Assembly (NCBI RefSeq): GCF_024244095.1 | Contig: NW_026250689.1 | Span: forward strand, 1-64,000 | Length of the DNA: 64,000 nt | From: Nematocida homosporus | Lineage: Eukaryota > Microsporidia | Direction of reading: 5' to 3' | The notes under the pieces: generated by a model | The model's database searches: none | What the model saw: the letters and a program-made list of their open reading frames with translations, nothing else | Told to the model about the DNA's origin: nothing | Program-made: the position numbers and the translations under genes | Part shown: piece after piece, positions 45,936-54,419 of the stretch | How positions within the stretch are numbered: the stretch's first letter is position 1 | How the letters are laid out: each line of letters begins with the position of its first letter

Positions 45936-47180
45936 ATGAACGGAGATAGACAGAATTACGAAGAACAAATACAAGAAAGAAGAAACAGCTTGGGCTTCTA
46001 TAAGAAAAGGCTTAGGAATCTGCGTGAACCAAGAAACACTTGGCGATCGATGGCTGAATCACAAGAGCCTTTTGATTTGAATGAAGAACAAGAAGAGTTT
46101 CCGGACTTAACAATGTCTTTGGTAGAGTACTACTGGCTGAAGGGTTACTACCCTTCTCTTGAACATAAGATAGTCTTAAGACTATTGGCTGACGGTCAGT
46201 TTCAGGAGAGGAAGCCAAAGCCAAAGCGAGTTGGTCTCTTAATGGGTAAGAGAGTGGTGGAAATCACCATCGAACATAAGAAGGGAGAGAAAGTTATAAG
46301 CTTCTATCCCTACCCTAAAACACTGGAAGAGATTCTGGTTTGGAATCGACGGTTTACGGTATTATGTAAGCATGAACATATCGCCGGAGAAAAAGCGAGG
46401 GTAGAACTAGCGAAACGCTTTGTTCCCGTTGATTGGAGAATGGAAGTAGCTGGAGAAATGTCACTGCGAGAGGCATTGCGTGTATTCATGACTGCCGCTA
46501 TGAAGGAGGTCAGGGTAGAGAAAACGCCAGTCGTGCTACAGGGAGAATATCCACTGATTGAGGAGTACGTTCAGTTAATTAAGAAAGACAAACAGCACGA
46601 AGGAATTCGTAGAGGCCAATCTGATGAGTGGATAAAACAAGAAATCAAGTATGCCTTCTTTGCTGGATTATCTAGACTCACCGCCAACGAAATGGCAACC
46701 CACCATATTGAAACAATGGAAGAGGCAATTAACCACATTCAAAACCTAGAAGGACGAATCTTACTAAGCCTGGAAATTCAGTTTGAAAGGCAAGCCATGC
46801 GCGAGATGTGGGATCGGAATGCCAGGGACAGTCACTTGGCCGAAACAAATTCGTATCAAAGTCAAACCAGTAAGAAACTATGGCCTAACTTCACCCAAAC
46901 TACCCGAAAGTACTGCACACACCACCAATCAGCTACACATACAACAGAAGAATGCCGGTTTCTGAACACTCAGAGAGCCATCATGAATAAGAGAGCAGCG
47001 GCCCAAAGAATAAGTGTCCTATCGCCCAACCAGCTACAAAGAGAAATCAATAAGCACGGCAATGCCGAAGTAATGGAACATCTCAGAAGTCAAGAAAACG
47101 CCCAGGCATTAAGTGAACAACTCAACCAAACCCGAGTCGCCTTCCCAGTAGCCGCCCCAACTAACCCCAACCCCATTTAG
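45936..47180 (+). CDS. Stand-alone retrotransposon Gag-like protein (414 aa)
   Basis: Charged, mainly helical protein. Residues about 228-290 (DEWIKQEIKYAFFAGLSRLTA, HIETMEEAINHIQNLE) resemble the Retrotrans_gag capsid region of Ty3/Gypsy elements. A single zinc knuckle follows in KYCTHHQSATHTTEECRFL: Cys 327, His 330, His 335, Cys 340, spacing C-x2-H-x4-H-x4-C, with His at the second ligand of the canonical CCHC. The frame is complete. No protease, reverse transcriptase or integrase follows, because 151 bp later the convergent ValRS gene ends. It is either a domesticated gag or the only surviving piece of an element. A TATA box stands upstream. Confidence 0.7.
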   Translation: MNGDRQNYEEQIQERRNSLGFYKKRLRNLREPRNTWRSMAESQEPFDLNEEQEEFPDLTMSLVEYYWLKGYYPSLEHKIVLRLLADGQFQERKPKPKRVGLLMGKRVVEITIEHKKGEKVISFYPYPKTLEEILVWNRRFTVLCKHEHIAGEKARVELAKRFVPVDWRMEVAGEMSLREALRVFMTAAMKEVRVEKTPVVLQGEYPLIEEYVQLIKKDKQHEGIRRGQSDEWIKQEIKYAFFAGLSRLTANEMATHHIETMEEAINHIQNLEGRILLSLEIQFERQAMREMWDRNARDSHLAETNSYQSQTSKKLWPNFTQTTRKYCTHHQSATHTTEECRFLNTQRAIMNKRAAAQRISVLSPNQLQREINKHGNAEVMEHLRSQENAQALSEQLNQTRVAFPVAAPTNPNPI

Positions 47181-47331
47181 AAGTATGGCAATAGATTACT
47201 ACAATCTAAACCTAGTGCTATAAAGATAAGATGCTGAGTAGGTCCTGAATCATTTATTGAAGAGGATGCTCTGTCTACGGTCTAATTATGTCTAGGAGGT
47301 AGAAATAAGAAATGAGATTAGATAGACTGAA

Positions 47332-50103
47332 CTAGTCGGTAGAAGTAGGTTGAGCTTGGACAAGGAAAGAGGCCGAGCCAGAGGGCGTGCCATCAGGAAG
47401 AGTAGTGGCGTACTGGATTTCAAGACCAGTGAGACGAGTGAGTGTTTCCGGGGCACCCTGCAGGATTTGCGTCGGTCCCGAAAGAACAATCGTGGCTACT
47501 TGCGGATTAGTCAATGTACTAGCCGTTGATCGAATATCTTTGATCAGAGTAATGGCTTGCTCAATAGCCTCAGATGTTTCTGGAAGGTCAGTCGGCTCTG
47601 GATAGGCTTCTATGCAAATAGATTCCATCCAAGGGTCATCTGAACTGGGCCACTGCACTTGCATGGCCTGGTAGATCTCCTCAGTCACAAAGGGCATAAA
47701 AGGATGCAAAAGGATAAGATAGGATCGAACAATCTTCTGAAGAGTAGCTAGACCAGCAGAATCTTGCCGGCCTTTGTACATCTCAACGTAAAAGTCACAG
47801 AAATCATGAAGGAGGAATTGGTGTAGCTCAACTGTAGCTTTCATAAACCCATACACTTCCATCTGCGCGTTTACTCGTTGGGCAGTTTGCGCAAATCGAG
47901 CCGTAATCCAAGTATCTAGTGCCGTATTGAACTGAGCACGAGGCGTATCATTAGGCTGAGTACCACGTTGAGCTAAAGCAAACTTCATGGCATTCCATAA
48001 CTTGTTGACAAACCGCCGGCAACTAACAACCTTCTCAATACTTAAGTTAACATCCCGACCAAGCGAAGCACTAGATAGTAAAGCAAAACGTAAAGCATCA
48101 CTACCACATGCCTCAATGCCATGGGGATACTCTTTAGCTAAGTTCTTCTCCGCCTTAACAACTTCAGATTGCGATAAATTACCAGATTTTAACCGATCAA
48201 TCAGACTAGCTAAATCTGTGCCCGTAATGACGTCAACCGGATCAATGACATTACCCTTACTTTTACTCATCTTCTCGCCATGGGCATCTCTAACAATACT
48301 ATGGAAAAGTGCCGTATCAAATGGTAACTTACCCGTTAAAGCAATGCCCATCATAACCATTCGAGCCACCCAAAAGAAGATAATATCTTTACCCGTTTCC
48401 AGAATAGTAGTTGGATACCGCTTAAGGAAATCACTTGTTTCCGCCGGCCAGCCTAGAGTTATAAAAGGCCATAGACCAGATGAAAACCAGGTATCCAGCA
48501 CATCTTCTTCCTGCACGACCGGACCACCCGCAGCGGCTTCTGCTTCCGCCTGAGTCCGAGCTACATACCACTGGCCATTAGCCGTATACGCTGGAATACG
48601 GTGTCCCCACCATAATTGCCGGGATAAGCACCAGTCCCGCGTATCTGATAGCCAGTTGGCCCAAGTCTTCTCCATTTCTGCCGGGGCAATCTGTAGCTTA
48701 CCTGCTTGTGTAGCAGCTAATGCTTCACTAGCCAGACCAGAACATTTCATCCACCATTGTGGGACAACTCGTGGCTCAACTACTTCACCCGTTCGTGAAC
48801 AAATAGGAATACTTCCTGCATGTCCTTCTTCAGCAACTAGTTGTCCGTTCTTACGCAGTAACTCCACTGTTTGCAATCGAGCTGTAAATCTTAGCTGTCC
48901 GGCAAATGGACCTTGTGTAAGACGGTTGTCCTTATCTAGTACTGATACGATCGGTAAGTTGTGCTTTTTACCTACGGCAAAATCAACGGCATCATGGGCT
49001 GGAGTGATCTTTAACACACCCGTCCCAAACTCAATCTCAGCCGCCTCATCAAACAAGAAAGGTATCTTAGCCCCACTCATAGGATTAATGGCTTTAGCAC
49101 CCTTAAAATGACTATAACGCGGATCAGCTGGATTGGCACAAAGAGCTGCATCTCCTATAATTGTTTCCGGTCGGGTAGTTGAAACATTAACCTTTTCTTG
49201 CCGGCCATCTGCTAACTCAACTACATAAACTACCGTAAATAACTTACCAAACACATGCTTACTACCATCAGTCTTAACCTCTTGATACGGTTCAACTGAA
49301 ACATACTCAACTTCTAAATCACTTAAAGTCGTCTGAATCTTAGCACACCAATTAACAATCCTCTCCCCACGGTAAATCAAACCCTTCTCATAAAACCGAA
49401 CAAAAGCTTCAGTTACACCCGCACTAATGTCAGGATCCATCGTGAACTTCTCTCGACTAAAGTCTAAACTAGCACCTAACCGTCGGAATTGCCGGCCTAT
49501 TTGACTGCCATAAGCATCTTTCCACTCCCAGACTCTGTCTAAAAAAGCACCTCTACCAATACCTTGTCTGGTTAGGCCTTCCTTAGCTAAAGAACGTTCT
49601 ACTACGACCTGAGTAGCTATACCGGCATGATCTGTACCGGGTAGGAAGAGAGTCTCATATCCTTGCATACGCTTACGTCGCACAATTGAATCTTCAATTG
49701 CAACCATCATAGCATGGCCAAGATGAAGGGAACCAGTTACATTAGGTGGTGGTAAGACAATAGTAAAACACTGACCGTTCTTCTTCTTAGTCGTATACTC
49801 GGGTTTAAAGAATCCCTGTCTCTCCCACCAGGCAAACCAGCCGGCTTCAACTTGCAATGGATTAAATTGACCTTCTAAACGATTAACTACTTTCTTCTCG
49901 CCCTCAACTATTTCGGTGGCTGCGGCAAACTCGATCTTACGCTTAGGCGTAGATTGGGTCGTATTTTGTGATATTTTAGTCTTAGATAAGAATTTAGCCA
50001 ATTTGGCTGCTTTCTTTTCTAGTTTGGCCGCTTTTCGTTCTTCCGGACTAATTATAGCATTTGTAGTTAGATTGGATCTTTCATTCGAATTTCTGTCTTT
50101 CAT
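47332..50103 (-). CDS. VAS1: Valyl-tRNA synthetase
   Basis: 923 residues, class I. N-terminal Lys/Ala-rich extension (about 1-75), then FNPLQVEAGWFAWWERQGFF, the HIGH-type motif PPPNVTGSLHLGHAM (about 113-127), GTDHAGIATQVVVE, editing domain (STTRPETIIGDAALCANP), CLSRQLWWGHRIPAY, DVLDTWFSSGLWPF, KMSKS in GEKMSKSKGNVIDP (about 590-603), and an anticodon-binding domain. The C-terminal coiled-coil of bacterial ValRS is shortened. It charges tRNA-Val and, with one copy, must serve cytosol. An extra insertion (about 605-640) follows KMSKS. The gene is divergent from Gwt1 with 23 bp between start codons. Confidence 0.97.
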   Translation of the reverse strand: MKDRNSNERSNLTTNAIISPEERKAAKLEKKAAKLAKFLSKTKISQNTTQSTPKRKIEFAAATEIVEGEKKVVNRLEGQFNPLQVEAGWFAWWERQGFFKPEYTTKKKNGQCFTIVLPPPNVTGSLHLGHAMMVAIEDSIVRRKRMQGYETLFLPGTDHAGIATQVVVERSLAKEGLTRQGIGRGAFLDRVWEWKDAYGSQIGRQFRRLGASLDFSREKFTMDPDISAGVTEAFVRFYEKGLIYRGERIVNWCAKIQTTLSDLEVEYVSVEPYQEVKTDGSKHVFGKLFTVVYVVELADGRQEKVNVSTTRPETIIGDAALCANPADPRYSHFKGAKAINPMSGAKIPFLFDEAAEIEFGTGVLKITPAHDAVDFAVGKKHNLPIVSVLDKDNRLTQGPFAGQLRFTARLQTVELLRKNGQLVAEEGHAGSIPICSRTGEVVEPRVVPQWWMKCSGLASEALAATQAGKLQIAPAEMEKTWANWLSDTRDWCLSRQLWWGHRIPAYTANGQWYVARTQAEAEAAAGGPVVQEEDVLDTWFSSGLWPFITLGWPAETSDFLKRYPTTILETGKDIIFFWVARMVMMGIALTGKLPFDTALFHSIVRDAHGEKMSKSKGNVIDPVDVITGTDLASLIDRLKSGNLSQSEVVKAEKNLAKEYPHGIEACGSDALRFALLSSASLGRDVNLSIEKVVSCRRFVNKLWNAMKFALAQRGTQPNDTPRAQFNTALDTWITARFAQTAQRVNAQMEVYGFMKATVELHQFLLHDFCDFYVEMYKGRQDSAGLATLQKIVRSYLILLHPFMPFVTEEIYQAMQVQWPSSDDPWMESICIEAYPEPTDLPETSEAIEQAITLIKDIRSTASTLTNPQVATIVLSGPTQILQGAPETLTRLTGLEIQYATTLPDGTPSGSASFLVQAQPTSTD

Positions 50104-50126
50104 GGAATTTTTTCTTGTTGATCCTT

Positions 50127-51332
50127 ATGATACATTCTAATCTTATCTCTCGTACTGAATTATTGCATAGTACATGTAGTGCCGGGTACTGGATGTACTT
50201 GGCCCATGGCTTAGGGATACGTAATCGGTGGATTTTACTAATAGGATGGGTTTTAGTGCATTATTTGGTTACAATTAGTCGGGATAATAGTTTATTATGG
50301 GGGTTATTTGGACTGGCTGTAGGAACATGTGGGTTGGGGATAGTACGGCAGGGAATAAGGCCGGGGAAGAAACGGAAGGTAGTGGAAGTAGATGCACGTG
50401 AGTTAGTTAATTCTTTGCGGTTTACTATTTGTTCTTTGGTGTGTATCTCGATCTTTACTTGTGATTTTGCGATCTATCCTGAATGGAAGAAGAAGTCGTT
50501 GGAATTTGGTATATCTTTGATGGACTTTGGAGTGGCGGCATTTATGGTGAATGCTGGGGTTCTGGCTGCTATTCGGCATCGGTTTAGGCCGTTGAAAGGA
50601 GTATACCTGCTGGTTATGGGCTTGATGCGTTTGGGAGTGTTGAAGAGTGGGTACCATGCTGAGCCGACGGAATATGGGACTGAGCTGAACTTCTATTTTA
50701 TCTACTTGGCCTGTGAGGTACTTGGTATGTGCTTGCGCTGGATTAATTCATGGGTGGTTGCCGGGGTATTACTATTGGGACATGAGTGGCTGGTTTGGCG
50801 GCCGGGAGTTGTTCAGTTTGTCTTTTATGGTGCGCGGGATGGATGGTGGCAGTCTAATCGCGAAGGCTTACTTTCAATTGTACCGTACACGGGTATGTTG
50901 TTCCTGGGGAAAGGTGTAGGTGAAGTGATCTTTGATAAGAGATTGAGTGGTAGTCGGAAGAGTTTGGTTTTAGGTACACTTGCTTTTGGTCTGCTGGGTG
51001 TGCACTGGGTAAGTGGCATGTACTTGGGACCTTCTAGAAGGTTGTGTTCACTGGCCTTTTCATCTTTTGTCTGTGCGGCAATGGTACTGCCGATGTCTGC
51101 TCATTACTTAGCTGGTTCTATTTGGGACGTGCCTATGGTCTGTCCTTTCCCACGGCTGAGCCAGTTATTTGGTCCTTTGTTCTTACTAAGTAATGCTTAT
51201 GTTCTGATTGGGAATCTATGTTTCAACTGGTTGAGACTTTCTGTTTGGGAGGCTCATGCGGCAAACTTGGTTTACTTGGTGGCGTTGTTTTTGGTGCCGC
51301 TTTGGCTACTTGCGGGGCCGAAGACTTCTTAA
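50127..51332 (+). CDS. GWT1: GPI-anchor inositol acyltransferase Gwt1/PIG-W
   Basis: 401 residues with about ten to eleven membrane segments. Conserved blocks: CDFAIYPEWKKKSLEFGISLMDFGVAAFMV (family DF-IYP-R-KTE-YG-SLMDLGVG), SGYHAEPTEYGTELNFYFI (HVTEYGVHWNFFFT), and SNREGLLSIVPYTGMLFLG (NREGI-S-GY). It acylates inositol of GlcN-PI in the ER during GPI-anchor synthesis. The ATG at 50127 is used; the frame extends upstream only through TTG codons. Its last 110 bp overlap the 3' end of the antisense mannosyltransferase gene. Its presence implies GPI-anchored surface proteins. Confidence 0.88.
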   Translation: MIHSNLISRTELLHSTCSAGYWMYLAHGLGIRNRWILLIGWVLVHYLVTISRDNSLLWGLFGLAVGTCGLGIVRQGIRPGKKRKVVEVDARELVNSLRFTICSLVCISIFTCDFAIYPEWKKKSLEFGISLMDFGVAAFMVNAGVLAAIRHRFRPLKGVYLLVMGLMRLGVLKSGYHAEPTEYGTELNFYFIYLACEVLGMCLRWINSWVVAGVLLLGHEWLVWRPGVVQFVFYGARDGWWQSNREGLLSIVPYTGMLFLGKGVGEVIFDKRLSGSRKSLVLGTLAFGLLGVHWVSGMYLGPSRRLCSLAFSSFVCAAMVLPMSAHYLAGSIWDVPMVCPFPRLSQLFGPLFLLSNAYVLIGNLCFNWLRLSVWEAHAANLVYLVALFLVPLWLLAGPKTS

Positions 51333-52347
51333 TCCACATCAATCGTTTGTAAAGATTGATACAACTGAACATTTCCAGATCAACAGATTGTTTAGGATCA
51401 CAATCACAAGCGGGCCAGTTTAAAGCAGGTGCAGGACAGTGGGTGAAAGGCGGATGGGTATACCCAATGTCTTCGAAATAGTGCATGGCACTGCTGGGTA
51501 AAAAGAGGGCCAGAGCAATAGTATGGACGGGTGCATCTCCCCATCTTTCATAAAAGAAGCCACCAGTTCTATCTAGGTAATCAAAAAGCATTTGATAGGA
51601 AGGGTTTCTAAAGACGGAAAAATCAGCTATCTCAAAGTTAGACCAAAAATGGCACATGTTATATTGAGTGTACATTTCATCGGTAATAAATCGGTGCAGA
51701 TTATTAGGATCAAAAAGACTCCAGATTTGTCCGGGTTGGTACTTGGTATTGTAGGCCGAGACAAAGCCTTGAAGGCTTTTCCAAAGGGAAGCAATAGTTT
51801 CAGGATACTCATGAAGAGTAATTACAAACCCGTACTTCTTCTTGTTCTCTTTCATGAAGGCAAATGGGTCGTATTTGATTGGACAGTGAATAGTAGTGCC
51901 CGGTTCAATCCGCCAGTAGTATTCGTATTTGGTCAGGAGAGGGTGCTTGTAAAAGAACCCTGAGAAGAAGCGGCACATGTGCCGATAGGACTCAACTTCA
52001 CCGTAGATGATTTTCTTGCGCTTCATTCGCTCTCTTTCTCGTTTAGCCCTTTCTTGATCGATCCAAGCCGGGTAACTCCAGTGTTCTTTAGGAATCAGTC
52101 CAAACTCTACAGCAGCTGATGTAAGCTTTTTAAATCTATCTTTGAACTCCGGCGTAAACTCTTCATTGTTTAGTAGTACGTAAGGATATTGGAACTTACC
52201 GTTAAACATTTCTTCAAATCGTCTAATAGTTGGTTCTAAATCCTGAATGTCTGTGTTGCGACAAAGAATGAATAGGCATGCATTCTCTTTCTGCCAGCTT
52301 AAGGGCAGCATTAGAAGTGCGCTCAGACACATCCATCCCCAAAACAT
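51223..52347 (-). CDS. Kre2/Mnt1/Ktr-type alpha-1,2-mannosyltransferase (GT15)
   Basis: 374 residues. A short hydrophobic N terminus (MFWGWMCLSALLMLPLSW) is a signal or signal anchor. The GT15 domain follows: ENACLFILCRNTDIQDLEPTIRRFEEMFNGKFQYPYVLLNN, then YRHMCRFFSGFFYKHPLL, YEYYWRIEPGTTIHCPI, YGFVITLHEYPETI, and YNMCHFWSNFEIADFSVFR with the catalytic-site Glu, RWGDAPVHTIALALFLP and FEDIGYTHPPFTHCP. It would add mannose from GDP-mannose to O- or N-linked glycans in the Golgi. The last 60 residues (Pro/Lys/Ala-rich) overlap the Gwt1 coding end on the other strand. Length matches the family. Confidence 0.93.
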   Translation of the reverse strand: MFWGWMCLSALLMLPLSWQKENACLFILCRNTDIQDLEPTIRRFEEMFNGKFQYPYVLLNNEEFTPEFKDRFKKLTSAAVEFGLIPKEHWSYPAWIDQERAKRERERMKRKKIIYGEVESYRHMCRFFSGFFYKHPLLTKYEYYWRIEPGTTIHCPIKYDPFAFMKENKKKYGFVITLHEYPETIASLWKSLQGFVSAYNTKYQPGQIWSLFDPNNLHRFITDEMYTQYNMCHFWSNFEIADFSVFRNPSYQMLFDYLDRTGGFFYERWGDAPVHTIALALFLPSSAMHYFEDIGYTHPPFTHCPAPALNWPACDCDPKQSVDLEMFSCINLYKRLMWIKKSSAPQVAKAAPKTTPPSKPSLPHEPPKQKVSTS

Positions 52348-52960
52348 CGTGTATTGTGACTGCTATGTAATAAAAACAACCACTACCTATTGTGTTGAGT
52401 TGAGTTAGTATTAAGTTGAGTGGGTATTGGGTTAAGTGAGTATTATGATGGGTTGAGTTGAGTATTGCATTAAGTTGTGTTGAGTAATGTGATGAGTTGA
52501 GTAATATAATGGTGTTATGTTATAGTGGTATGCTGATTTCTTGTAACCCAAACCAAACTAATATCTTGGCAAGTCTGTTTGGAACTCAAGAGCGCAACAA
52601 ATGATCACATCCTAATCATTCTAGATACTATTTAAGCTAACTGAATACCAACCTAACTTAACACAACTCAATACTAACTCAACTTAACTTAACTCAATTT
52701 ATTGATTCGGTTTATGATAAATCAGCAATTCAAATAAAAAGCCAGAAACTCAGCTACATTTTAAAACTGAAAGAGTCTATCTTTGTTTTACTTTATCTAA
52801 ACTAGATAAGCCAAATATACTTTACCACAACACGCCTAGCCCCAACAACATGCCATCCAAAACAAACAAACAGATGATAAACAACAAACAATACCACCAG
52901 TTATGAAAATGATTTCTAGTCAACCCAATACGTCATAAATATACAGTTACTCTGAGTTGT
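52348..52960. other. Spacer between mannosyltransferase and Dom34
   Basis: No gene. GT-rich words to 52540, CA-rich words at 52640-52700, AT-rich unique DNA after. ATAAATATACAG lies about 25 bp before the Dom34 ATG. Confidence 0.6.
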
Positions 52961-54016
52961 ATGAAAATCCTAAGTAAAAGTAGCACTAAACAAGAGACAT
53001 TCTTAGACATCATTCCCGAGGATATAGATGATATCTATGCTCTTTATCGAGTATTAGAAAAGAAAGACAGAGTCAAAACAACCACATCCAGAAGTATTTC
53101 CGCAGATGAAAATAAGTCTAAGTCACGAATCACTCTACTACTAGAGGTAGAAGTCGATCATATTTCAGTTGATCTAGCCGTCGGCATACTCTTTATCAAA
53201 GGAAAGATTCTTAATGAAACCAAATACACCAAAGTAGGCACTTTCCACACATTAGACATTCCAGTACATCAACGCTTTTCCATTGTTAAAGAGAACATAT
53301 CAGCCGGAACACTAACCATGCTTAAGGACCTTACTATTGAAAACAAAGCAGAGACTGCCTACCTACTCTGCCGCAAAGACACCTATGCCCTTATCTTATC
53401 TTCACAATACACCACGAAACGAATCAAAACTTACCCGAAAGAGAAGAACAAAGGAAGCAAAGACAAAACCATTGCCCAAATAGTCAAAGAAATCAAAGAA
53501 GGCGTTAAGCTCTTTATTATCGTCAGTGATGACAAAGACGTACCCGAACACTTCAAGAAGATCCCAGAACTAAAAGGTCGAATCTTCTTCTGTAAACGAC
53601 CAGTCGTAACTGAGAATACGTACAAAGGCGATTCCGAAGCCATTAGTGCTTTACTTAAACTCCCAGATGTCCTCAAGCAAATATCCGCCCAAAGATATGG
53701 CAAAGAAATCCTAGCCACCACCGAGTTCTTCAACCAAGAAGAGAAAGGCACGAAAGGAACTACTAGTGGCCAAAAAGAAACACTTTGTGCTGCCGAGAAC
53801 TATCTTATCAAAAAACTCATTATAGTAGACTCAGTCATTAAGTCTGAGAAGCCGGAAGAACGAGAGATAGTTGCACAAATTATGGGTCTAGCCAAACAAG
53901 CCAATGCTGAGACCTTCATTCTTTCCCAGCACACACCCTTAGGCGAAAAAGTCCTAGCTCGTGGCGGAGTTCTTTCTTTACTTTCCCAACCTGTCAATAT
54001 TGCTGATCTCATGTGA
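52961..54016 (+). CDS. DOM34: Dom34/Pelota, no-go decay and ribosome rescue factor
   Basis: 351 residues. Three eRF1-like domains: N-terminal Sm-like part with EDIDDIYALYRVLEKKDRVKT and RITLLLEVEVDHISVD, VGTFHTLDIPVHQRFSI; a central domain with ETAYLLCRKDTYALIL and VSDDKDVPEHFKK (about 135-230), lacking a GGQ motif as expected; and a C-terminal domain with RYGKEILATTEFFNQ and VNIADLM-type ending. It binds Hbs1 and splits stalled ribosomes. It is slightly shorter than yeast Dom34 (386). Confidence 0.93.
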   Translation: MKILSKSSTKQETFLDIIPEDIDDIYALYRVLEKKDRVKTTTSRSISADENKSKSRITLLLEVEVDHISVDLAVGILFIKGKILNETKYTKVGTFHTLDIPVHQRFSIVKENISAGTLTMLKDLTIENKAETAYLLCRKDTYALILSSQYTTKRIKTYPKEKNKGSKDKTIAQIVKEIKEGVKLFIIVSDDKDVPEHFKKIPELKGRIFFCKRPVVTENTYKGDSEAISALLKLPDVLKQISAQRYGKEILATTEFFNQEEKGTKGTTSGQKETLCAAENYLIKKLIIVDSVIKSEKPEEREIVAQIMGLAKQANAETFILSQHTPLGEKVLARGGVLSLLSQPVNIADLM

Positions 54017-54387
54017 TAACCCAAACCTATCTATCAAAGAAGCAATAAAGGCTGTCATATTATTATTTACCACCTAAATCCACCCCACCTACTTCATACT
54101 ACCCCACTCCACGTTAACTTAAAACCCATTCAAAACCCATACTAACCAAATCAAAACAACTACCAACGCATTTAATTAGCAACACTTAAAGCATATTCTT
54201 AACCAACTTCGTTGTGTATTGGTTGAATTGAAATTAGAGGACTTTTTGTGTTTGAAGAGTTTGATTGTAAAGATAGTGACGAGTAAGCATTCCTCTACCA
54301 AACCAATAAGACAAATTGTTTCGTTTGACGTTGGTAATTAATTACTTCCAAAACTAATGTCAGGTCCCGTTACAATCAATGCACAGG
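54017..54387. other. Spacer upstream of the collagen-like gene
   Basis: No gene. CA-rich words to about 54170, then unique sequence. Confidence 0.6.
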
Positions 54388-54395
54388 TATAAATA
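54388..54395 (+). promoter_or_regulatory. TATA box of the collagen-like gene
   Basis: TATAAATA in AGGTATAAATAGG, 24 bp before the ATG. Confidence 0.65.
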
Positions 54396-54419
54396 GGTTC
54401 TTAACTCGATACTTATTCC

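Noticed and set aside
45406..47331. Complete LTR retrotransposon around the gag-like gene
   Set aside because: No pol domains follow and no direct terminal repeats were found between the left and right flanks by eye.
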